Positions 44,466 through 51,591 of a stretch of DNA of 64,000 bases are shown one piece after another. The stretch covers positions 2,687,560-2,751,559 of the forward strand of contig RPFO01000392.1 in assembly GCA_009746045.1 (NCBI GenBank), read 5' to 3'. The notes beneath the pieces are model-generated. The model was not told the origin of the DNA. It made no database searches and was given only the letters and a program-made list of their open reading frames with translations. Positions within the stretch are counted from its first letter, which is position 1; the number at the start of each line of letters is the position of its first letter. Made by a program: the position numbers and the translations under genes. This DNA comes from Mesostigma viride (Eukaryota; Streptophyta; Mesostigmatophyceae; Mesostigmatales; Mesostigmataceae).

Positions 44466-44696
44466 AAAGCTAGGCTAGCTTTGTTGGATGATTGAATGAA
44501 CAGTTGGTTTTGATTGTATGAAACGTGGATTATTGGATTAATAAAATTCTTTGTTCGTTCAAACGGACTCGCACATTTTGCATCCCTATTGTATCCCTAA
44601 ATTCCAGCCTGTACCATACACCCAGTGGCAGCGGTTGGCTCCTGCTGCCAGTGACCAATAAAGGAAGTTGTCCAAACGGACGACTTTGTACCATAA

Positions 44697-45611
44697 TCAT
44701 TTTTGGGGGGGGAGACACTTGGACTTGGGGGCGGGGGGCATCAGCTTGTGGTGGGCGTTGACCTCCTCCCTCTTCCTCTTGTTCTCCAACGCGAAGGACC
44801 TCTCCTGGGGGATCCTCGCCTCCTCGTGCATCTTCAAACGATTGAAAACCCCGAATAACTCTTTCCCGATCTCCGTGATGCTCTGGACGGGGTCGGCGCC
44901 TCTGGCGATCTGCTTCTTGTTCAGGATGTTCATGAGGTCGATGCCGGCGTTGAGCTCCTCGGTGAAGTAGTCCCTGGTCAGGTCGCTCTTCTTCATCTGG
45001 TGCAGTCTCCTTATCTCGCCGGTGTGCATCCCCGTGACGGTGTGGTTCTCCGTCTCGTTGATGACGGCGTAGACGTTCCTATTGGGGAGGGTCACGCCGC
45101 TGTCCTTCACGGCCGCCATGTGACTCTTCGTGCTCTCGCAGCTCTTGATCCGCTTGTCGGTCTCGAGCCGGGCGAGGTCGCGGGCGTCGGCCCTCGCGTA
45201 AATCTCGTCCGCCAGCGACCGGTCCGCGTCCAGGTACCGCTCCAACAGGACGGCCATCGAGTGGCGGAACGCCGCGGCCTTCTTGCCCGGCAGCAGCTGG
45301 ATGATCTTGATCATGCCCTGACGGTCCGTCACCGGGGTCTCTCGCTGGCCCGGACCGGGGAATTTGAAGTTTACACAAACAGAGTAAACCTCTCGATGCT
45401 CCTCCTTGAGCCTCGAGAACGCGGTGTTGGCGTGGATGCCAGCATTCTTAGTGAAGGTACCGTCCTCTTGGACAAACAATGCGGATTTTATGACGTCGAT
45501 AACTGACATCTTGCCATCCGGGGTCACGCGGATTTTGCCAGCAAAGGGGTCTGACTCTCCCTCTGGCACGGCGTGCACGGGCTGCAGGTAGCTGACCAAG
45601 GCCTGAGACAT
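44697..45611 (-). CDS. BRO/KilA-N-like DNA-virus protein
   Basis: 304 residues from the chosen start at 45611 (MSQALVSYLQ); an ATG at 45632 would add seven residues. The N-terminal module has IRVTPDGKMSVIDVIKSAL, and the following block PVTDRQGMIKIIQLLPGKKA, FRHSMAVLLERYL and SLADEIYA resembles the conserved Bro-N/KilA-N-related domain of large DNA viruses and phages, thought to bind DNA. The C-terminal half is helical and basic. The same N-terminal module occurs in the broken gene at 57413-58245. The role is inferred from the family. Confidence 0.6.
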   Translation of the reverse strand: MSQALVSYLQPVHAVPEGESDPFAGKIRVTPDGKMSVIDVIKSALFVQEDGTFTKNAGIHANTAFSRLKEEHREVYSVCVNFKFPGPGQRETPVTDRQGMIKIIQLLPGKKAAAFRHSMAVLLERYLDADRSLADEIYARADARDLARLETDKRIKSCESTKSHMAAVKDSGVTLPNRNVYAVINETENHTVTGMHTGEIRRLHQMKKSDLTRDYFTEELNAGIDLMNILNKKQIARGADPVQSITEIGKELFGVFNRLKMHEEARIPQERSFALENKRKREEVNAHHKLMPPAPKSKCLPPQK

Positions 45612-45720
45612 GTTCGAAGTCTGAATTACCATTAATAAAGAATTGTTTCCTTTTGATATGAACGAACTTAAACCGCCAGCTTGATGCTCTCATCAAGTGT
45701 CAACTCGATCTCGTTTTTTG

Positions 45721-45773
45721 CTTTAGCGCGTTCGCCCCGCCCCGGGTTTATGTTCGCCTTCATCGACTTAGCG
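45721..45773 (+). promoter_or_regulatory. Conserved upstream element, copy 1
   Basis: About 50 bp shared with 46808-46860, each just before a plus-strand gene. The most conserved part is cgccttcatcgac preceded by gggtttatgtt. It includes an ATG opening a 15-codon frame (MFAFIDLA...). Confidence 0.5.
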
Positions 45774-45805
45774 AAAAAAAAAATTGCTGTCTCCTAATAA
45801 ACGCC

Positions 45806-46756
45806 ATGGGGGTCAAGAAGAAAAACGCGACCAGAAAAGCCGTCGCGAGGAAACCGACGAGACGCCACCTGGCACGGGCCGGGGAGGCGGTACTGAGCGG
45901 ATCGGCCCTGAGCAGTGTCATGGACGCCTTGGGGAGGGGGGAGCGAGGAGAGCACGACCTGTCGACTTTAGGCTTGGTGAACAGGGAGCTGTACGGGGAA
46001 ACTCTCGATCGTCGTCTACGCAACGCCCGAAAGGCGGCGGACGAGCTATTGGAAGACTTTCACCGTAAAGGTGTGTTCTTCGACATGGCTCAACAAGAGA
46101 GAGACAACGCCAGAGACGATTTCAATCAGTTGCCACGGAACGACCAAAGACGCGCGGAACCGGAGGACAGGTTCAGATTTTGGTTGGGTCAAATTGGCTC
46201 ACTGGACGACAACAGAGTCCACCTCCATAAGAAACGGTTAAGGGAACTCGGCAAGATACAATTGTTGGAGCAACAATTGGGAATCCCGCGGGAGATACCG
46301 CGAGTTATCGGTCCTCCGCGCTTAGAAAATCGATGGTATCGAGATGTCATGTACACTTTTCCCGGCGATACCGTATTCTCTCAAGACTCGGACCCCCCCG
46401 ATGCCCGTGATCGCTTAATCGGAGGGATGCACTATTCTGATAGCCTGGCGGACGCGGGAAAGGCCGATTTTCGAGAGGCGAAAATCACTCGCGATCGTCT
46501 ACTAGAGGAGAAACGGGCGCTGGAAAGCGCACTGAAAAAACGCAAATTTACGTCATACGCCGTGGGTTCGCAAATGCAACGAAGACTCGCGGAGGTAGAA
46601 GACGAGCTCGCGGGAAACACGCACAGGGGGTTCGATCCCGTACCACCGTACGAGGTTTCGCGCAAACAGTACTTGGACGCCGTCGGTATCTCGAAGACAT
46701 TCCAAGATTTGGTGAAAAAGAAAGACGCGAATCCCCTCGAGCGTGTGCGCGTATAA
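45806..46756 (+). CDS. Basic-tail F-box-like family protein
   Basis: 316 residues. The basic N-terminus (MGVKKKNATRKAVARKPTRR) is followed by a short helical segment (SVMDALGRGERGEHDLSTLG then LVNREL) in the position of the F-box-like segment of the paralogues at 48263, 49314, 50678, 58305 and 63496. Coiled-coil-prone helices make up the rest (DELLEDFHRKG, RDRLLEEKRALESALKKR). It is the most diverged of the family and has no catalytic motif. F-box proteins recruit substrates to SCF ubiquitin ligases; that role here is an inference. Confidence 0.5.
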   Translation: MGVKKKNATRKAVARKPTRRHLARAGEAVLSGSALSSVMDALGRGERGEHDLSTLGLVNRELYGETLDRRLRNARKAADELLEDFHRKGVFFDMAQQERDNARDDFNQLPRNDQRRAEPEDRFRFWLGQIGSLDDNRVHLHKKRLRELGKIQLLEQQLGIPREIPRVIGPPRLENRWYRDVMYTFPGDTVFSQDSDPPDARDRLIGGMHYSDSLADAGKADFREAKITRDRLLEEKRALESALKKRKFTSYAVGSQMQRRLAEVEDELAGNTHRGFDPVPPYEVSRKQYLDAVGISKTFQDLVKKKDANPLERVRV

Positions 46757-46807
46757 GCTCCAATGACCCTATTGATCGCAACAAAGTGCACTGGACGGTT
46801 TTTGTCG

Positions 46808-46860
46808 CTTAAGCGCGTCTGTTCCGCCCGCGGGATTATGTCCGCCTTCATCGACATCGC
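46808..46860 (+). promoter_or_regulatory. Conserved upstream element, copy 2
   Basis: Second copy of the 45721-45773 element, directly before the gene at 46864. Its internal ATG (46838) opens a 17-codon frame, MSAFIDIA..., that overlaps the next start in another frame. Confidence 0.5.
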
Positions 46861-46863
46861 GGC

Positions 46864-47217
46864 ATGTCTGTCGGACTTGACCAGATGCTGACGTGCTACC
46901 GTTGCGGCGGCTCGGTGGATCTGGAGGAGGCGTGGAACTCCCGCGAGGGCGAGCTCGTGCACTTGTACGTGCATTACTTGTACGGAGAGGGGCTCCAGGT
47001 GTTCCCGCCGCACATCGCGTGCCGAGAATGCGGGGAGGAGGCTATGGATGAAGGCGTGCGCTGGTACGAACGCATGAGTCTGGACGCCCTGCTCATACTC
47101 TGCAACCTCGAGGGGTCGCGGCTGCCGGATATATGGCGATGGGTTCACCCTCCACCCCCCCTGCCCAGGGTGCGCGGGGACACGGACTCGCTTCCCGAGG
47201 CTCCTGCCGTATCCTGA
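46864..47217 (+). CDS. Small zinc-ribbon-like protein
   Basis: 117 residues with two CxxC pairs (TCYRCGG at the N-terminus and ACRECGEE near residue 57), consistent with one zinc ribbon. The C-terminus is Pro-rich (HPPPPLP). The start is the first ATG after the conserved upstream element. No family recognised. Confidence 0.55.
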   Translation: MSVGLDQMLTCYRCGGSVDLEEAWNSREGELVHLYVHYLYGEGLQVFPPHIACRECGEEAMDEGVRWYERMSLDALLILCNLEGSRLPDIWRWVHPPPPLPRVRGDTDSLPEAPAVS

Positions 47218-47509
47218 GAAGAAGTTACACTGGCAGAACGACGGTTACATTACGTGGCGACGGTTATCCTAGTCGGCGCGCGACGTGGACGGGGTACCCG
47301 AGCCCCGTTCGTGTCCACGGACACAGAAACCGCCGGTCGGGGGCCGTAACCGCCAACCGCGTGAAAAAGGGGGGCATTTCACGCGGCACGCCGAGACTAT
47401 AAAGTCGTTCCCACCCCCCCTTCTCGCCTCGTTCTCGCCTCACGCTCACTCACACCGAAACTCTGTCTCCGCGCGCAACTTTCGCGCTTGGTTCGCCTCT
47501 CGCGACAAA

Positions 47510-47953
47510 ATGGCATGCATGGTGGAGTCCTTCCCTTGCAATGAAATGGCCACCCGCGTCTCTTGCAGGAGTTGTGGGAAGTCCTTCGCATTCGACGGCC
47601 CCGAATTCGTTCCGAATAGGGGGTCCAAACGCACGAGTCGCTGCATCAAGTGCCGCGCGCGCAGACTCGTCTTGGCCAAGATAAAGAAGGCTGAAAAAAA
47701 GCGCCTGTCCGGATGCAGGTGCCCTCCTCGTCACGATGGCATGGGCGCGCGCACCAAAGTCAAGCCAGACTCTTTTTGGGACGGGCGCAAGCGCCGTGTG
47801 TGCCGTATCCACCAATCCGTTTCCCCCAAATGGGAGGAAGATACGGACAACACTGATATGAGTGTGGAGGAGGATGAGTCAGTCCCCTCTTATTCTTACA
47901 CCTCCTCAGAGCATGATGAGATGGAGGAGCAGGATGATGGGGATTCCATGTGA
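47510..47953 (+). CDS. Cysteine-rich zinc-binding-like protein
   Basis: 147 residues from the ATG at 47510. A TATAAAG box lies at 47398, about 110 bp upstream. CRSCGKSF and CIKCRARR give a CxxC...CxxC zinc site; a second Cys group is GCRCPPRH. The C-terminal 45 residues are strongly acidic (EEDTDNTDMSVEEDES...). This zinc finger plus acidic tail could suit a transcription-related role, but no family is recognised. Confidence 0.55.
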   Translation: MACMVESFPCNEMATRVSCRSCGKSFAFDGPEFVPNRGSKRTSRCIKCRARRLVLAKIKKAEKKRLSGCRCPPRHDGMGARTKVKPDSFWDGRKRRVCRIHQSVSPKWEEDTDNTDMSVEEDESVPSYSYTSSEHDEMEEQDDGDSM

Positions 47954-48262
47954 AAAGGAATTCCACCAGTGGTGGGCTATCATTCTGAACACTTGAACAA
48001 CAGCTTATTTATTCATATTCAATGAAACCCTTTTCAAACACACAATGAGTTCTTTCAAACACAATGAGTCATTCAATGCTGAGTTCTCTCACTGTCAGAC
48101 GACTCAGATCTCTGACACTGACATCTCGCTGTTTGCGCCAAATAGTGATCCTCGAGTAAAAGAAGCGATGTTGTGAACGCAATATGTATGTGTCGAGCGA
48201 TCGAATTTGGCGGCGACCATAACAGAAAAAAACGGGTATTAATAGAGATGAGAGTAATAGAG
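47954..48262. other. Intergenic spacer with short direct repeats
   Basis: AT-rich, with repeated aacacaatgagt segments near 48040-48070. Just before the next gene an A-run and tattaatagagat resemble the start-proximal signals of other genes in the block. No gene seen. Confidence 0.5.
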
Positions 48263-49279
48263 ATGCCTCCGAAACGCAAGGCGCCGGCGAAGAAGCCCGC
48301 GACGGTTCGTCGCGTTGCGGCGGTCAAAGCGACGGTACGAAAGCACAAGACGAGGATGGAGGGACCGGAAAAGAAGGCTGACGATCTGTCATCGTCGTTC
48401 GCGACGATGGATGTGAATCGGCCTTCGGATACCGGGTTCGACGACCTCCCCGACGAATTGAAGAACAAGATATGGGATCAGGTGTTCGTGGACGACCCGC
48501 GCACTTTCAGAAATTGGAATGCCGCCGGAGTGAACAAGGAGTGGTTGGAAGCGGCACACAATCGACTGATGCCCGTGCTCGACAAGAAGTTCGATGCCGC
48601 GCTCGAGAGACGCAAGACCGCGATGAACGAGTATGACAAAGCGCAGATGGACGGCGACATCGTCAAGAGGTGGTCGTATCCATACGATGATGGGAGTCAC
48701 AGATCTCTCGAGGCGCAGACGTGGAGGGACCCGAACAATCGCTCCCGTGTCGCAGCTAAACTCGTCACTACCGGCGACGAACTGAAACGCGCCGAATGGG
48801 CGCTGGAGCCCCACGAGATTCAATCACTCGCAAAGAAACGCGCGTGGGCCATGAGAAATGTGGTGCACGAGCTCGGTCCTGACTGGAATGATTGGGGCAG
48901 ACCCGCGAAATTCCCAGCTAAAGCCGTAAAATCTTCAATAAAAAATCCACGGTACACAAAATACAGTTACGACGATGTCAACAACATGAGCAACGAAGAC
49001 CTCTACAAGACGTGGGTCGGAATGCGGGAGAGAAGAGATCGCGATCGAGAGACGGATGACAGGGCATTGCTCGAAGCGTACACCAGAGAATACATGAACA
49101 TGCCGCGTAACTATAACAGCCGATACTGGAATTTCAAGGATCAGTGGTTCGATTTGAAAAATCCCGTCGCCAAAACACCAGAAGGCTGGAAATACATGTA
49201 CGACGAGAAGGTCCACGACACGTGGCGCGATCGGAAGCAGCGGCAAGCGTACGGAGAGCGCTTCGATTTCGAGCGTTGA
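48263..49279 (+). CDS. Basic-tail F-box-like family protein
   Basis: 338 residues from MPPKRKAPAKKPATVRRV; an upstream in-frame ATG at 48173 would give a non-family extension. The tail resembles histone H1 tails or nuclear-localisation sequences. The F-box-like segment is DDLPDELKNKIWDQV, with AAGVNKEWLEAA after it. The rest is charged and aromatic with repeated W/Y-rich blocks (NYNSRYWNFKDQWFDLKNP). It forms a tandem pair with the gene starting 34 bp downstream, whose first 13 residues are identical. Confidence 0.6.
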   Translation: MPPKRKAPAKKPATVRRVAAVKATVRKHKTRMEGPEKKADDLSSSFATMDVNRPSDTGFDDLPDELKNKIWDQVFVDDPRTFRNWNAAGVNKEWLEAAHNRLMPVLDKKFDAALERRKTAMNEYDKAQMDGDIVKRWSYPYDDGSHRSLEAQTWRDPNNRSRVAAKLVTTGDELKRAEWALEPHEIQSLAKKRAWAMRNVVHELGPDWNDWGRPAKFPAKAVKSSIKNPRYTKYSYDDVNNMSNEDLYKTWVGMRERRDRDRETDDRALLEAYTREYMNMPRNYNSRYWNFKDQWFDLKNPVAKTPEGWKYMYDEKVHDTWRDRKQRQAYGERFDFER

Positions 49280-49313
49280 ATAAAAAAAAAGTGAAAAACG
49301 TACTGTATACGAG

Positions 49314-50213
49314 ATGCCTCCGAAACGCAAGGCACCGGCGAAGAAGCCCGCGAGGAGACGGAAGCACGTGACGAGGATGGAGGGGCAGGAGAGAGTAGCG
49401 GAAGAGAATCCGACGTTTACGTTGCCCCCGGAACTGTACGGCAAGATCGCGAAAGACTTGTCCACGCGGGACGCTATCCGTTTGAGCCGGGTGGACAAGA
49501 ATGCCAATCTGGGCGTACGGGAAGAGCTTTTCAGGGACGACAGATTGGACAAGGACGCGTCCCGCGCCCAACAGGCCCACGCGGACGCCCTTCGAACGAA
49601 GTCGCTCGTCGACAGGGAATTCGCGAGGGCCACGGCCGCGCCGAGACACGGCGGCGCCGGGCTTATCAATCCCAATTGGACGGCGCGACCGGGGTCGTTG
49701 TGGAGAAACAAGTTCCAGTTGACCCAGGCGCGGGCGGATGCGACGGCTCGCGAGCTAGCCACCAGACTCGAGAATATGCGGTACTCGTCCAACTTGCCGT
49801 ATTACAAACACCAACTTCGCAAGGGGTTGGAGAGCGCCAGACTCCGGAGCGGACTCGCGGCGGACCAACGGTACGACCGGACTCCGTACAAGTCCGAGCT
49901 GGTGCTGAGAGAGCTGGAAGATCTCGCCAACAGACGCCGGGAGCTGCTCGGGTCGGGTATGAGCGAGGACGAGTTCTACGCGCTTTGGGACGCGAAGAAG
50001 ACGGAATACTTCTTGCGCGTGCGTAACGACGCAAAATCGAGAGACGCTAATACGCGTCCGCCCTTCGACCCGGGTTACAGTTTTCCGTACGAGAGCATGG
50101 ACAGGAGATTGCGACAAGCCGTCGGGTTCACGGAAGCCAAGCGCACGCCCCGGTACAAGGGGCTCTTATCCGCGATGTTGCGAGACATGCGGCCATCCTT
50201 TGACAGTGGGTAA
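49314..50213 (+). CDS. Basic-tail F-box-like family protein
   Basis: 299 residues, starting MPPKRKAPAKKPARRRKH. F-box-like segment FTLPPELYGKIAKDL with SRVDKN. The central block NLPYYKHQLRKGLESAR and YDRTPYKSE matches the gene at 58305 (NLPFYKQQLQIALENSR, YDRPPNRES), proving the two are paralogues beyond the tail. Immediately upstream is an A-run plus GTATAC (49305-49310). Confidence 0.65.
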   Translation: MPPKRKAPAKKPARRRKHVTRMEGQERVAEENPTFTLPPELYGKIAKDLSTRDAIRLSRVDKNANLGVREELFRDDRLDKDASRAQQAHADALRTKSLVDREFARATAAPRHGGAGLINPNWTARPGSLWRNKFQLTQARADATARELATRLENMRYSSNLPYYKHQLRKGLESARLRSGLAADQRYDRTPYKSELVLRELEDLANRRRELLGSGMSEDEFYALWDAKKTEYFLRVRNDAKSRDANTRPPFDPGYSFPYESMDRRLRQAVGFTEAKRTPRYKGLLSAMLRDMRPSFDSG

Positions 50214-50235
50214 ATATGTACAACTGTTGGTATAC

Positions 50236-50652
50236 ATGTCTACGGAAGACTTGGAACTAGAAGAACTGCACAACGCCCAGTCGTCGTACATGAAGGAGGT
50301 CAATGGCAGGAGAGAGGCGATCGTGGGCAATGGGGGGGGCGTAAAAGGCTCGTTCCTGCTGGATGACAAGCACCGCAGGGTCATCGTGGTAAAAGAGTGG
50401 ACCAAGTGGGAACAGGGGGTGTCCGAGCTTGCATCTTACAAGATGGAGTACCCAGGATACTCTCTGGAGCTTCACCTCTTTAGGGGGGCCGCCTCTCCAA
50501 AAATGCCCCCCTCATACCTGCATTTTGTTCGCTTTGTGTGCAAGAGTCATCGATTCAGAGTGACCATCCACAAGGGCATGTTTTTTCCGCTTTCCGATCC
50601 TTCGTGGAAAACCTCCCGCTATCTTTGCTGTTGCAAGCCGTCTAATGAATAA
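50236..50652 (+). CDS. Degenerate PD-(D/E)XK nuclease-like module
   Basis: 138 residues from the ATG at 50236, 22 bp after the previous stop. The segment VIVVKEWTKWEQGVSELASY and LELHLFRGA aligns with the nuclease module of the gene at 57413-58245 (LLIEVKELASWTHGIGQLHAY, KRLHLFRKG). The catalytic ExK is reduced to VVK and the preceding Asp is not obvious, so it is probably not catalytic. Possibly an inhibitor, DNA-binding derivative or relic. Confidence 0.5.
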   Translation: MSTEDLELEELHNAQSSYMKEVNGRREAIVGNGGGVKGSFLLDDKHRRVIVVKEWTKWEQGVSELASYKMEYPGYSLELHLFRGAASPKMPPSYLHFVRFVCKSHRFRVTIHKGMFFPLSDPSWKTSRYLCCCKPSNE

Positions 50653-50677
50653 AAAATTACACACGCATTATATAACG

Positions 50678-51556
50678 ATGCCTCCCAAGCGCGGGTGCAA
50701 GCATAAGGTCGCGGTCAAGCGTCGAGCGGGCAAGAGCCGGCGTCACAAGGTGCGCGGGGTGGCGGCGTCTCGTATGTCTCGCGCGGTGGCGCATCACGTG
50801 CCGAACATCACGCAGGCGGTGAATTCTGTGATCGAGGCCAACGAAATGTGCAACCGCGGCGCGGGGGGCGATGACACGTCTCTGATCGACCCGTATCTGC
50901 TCCCGCCGGCTCTGGACGCTCCTCTGTTCAACCCGGCTCTGATCAAACCGGCCGTGAAGGTGGCCTCGGGCGTGTGGCCGTTGGTGTACGGCGTGTACAA
51001 CCACGTGCGGCACGGTCGGCCGCCCACCGCGAACCAGCAGCTGCAGACGATGGCGAATCTGGGGATGCAATCGACGGGTGTGGACCCCTCGATGAGGGCG
51101 ATGGTGACCACTGCCATGCGTCGTCTGCCGAACACGCCCCTCGTGGACGATTGGGACACGTATCGCCTGATCGACCCGGTGCCGCCCTTGAATTCTCGCG
51201 GCCTTCCATCGCTGACCGACGCGAATTACGCGTACAATATGCGTCACGGATTGCGTCAGGACGGGCAAGAGAAGAAGATGTCGGACCTCGGGTTGGACGA
51301 GTTGACTCTCATCTCGAGTTTCCTGAACACCGACGACGCGACGAGTTTCGGGAGCACAAATCGAATCAACAACATGGCGGCGAACAACGCCCTGGTCGCC
51401 GAAATGTCGCGACGTCAGCGGGAGGCGCAATCCGAACTTCCGGCCGGTCACCCCGATCTCGTGAGAGCCGACAACAACTTGAGGACCGCGGAGTGGAGAC
51501 GCTTTAACTCTCTGCTGAGAACACCATCGTATCATAACGCACCACGCGGCGGGTGA
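50678..51556 (+). CDS. Basic-tail F-box-like family protein, variant with a long linker
   Basis: 292 residues starting MPPKRGCKHKVAVKRRAGKS; the ATG at 50645 lies before the TATA-like signal and is not favoured. Here the F-box-like segment sits late (DLGLDELTLISSFLNTDDAT, residues about 204-223) and is followed by STNRINNMAANNALVAEM. The linker of about 150 residues contains hydrophobic Pro-rich sequence (LLPPALDAPLFNPALIKPAV). TATATAA lies just upstream (50669-50675). Confidence 0.55.
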   Translation: MPPKRGCKHKVAVKRRAGKSRRHKVRGVAASRMSRAVAHHVPNITQAVNSVIEANEMCNRGAGGDDTSLIDPYLLPPALDAPLFNPALIKPAVKVASGVWPLVYGVYNHVRHGRPPTANQQLQTMANLGMQSTGVDPSMRAMVTTAMRRLPNTPLVDDWDTYRLIDPVPPLNSRGLPSLTDANYAYNMRHGLRQDGQEKKMSDLGLDELTLISSFLNTDDATSFGSTNRINNMAANNALVAEMSRRQREAQSELPAGHPDLVRADNNLRTAEWRRFNSLLRTPSYHNAPRGG

Positions 51557-51591
51557 AATATTTTCTCATTTGTAAGTATAATCAAAAGACA

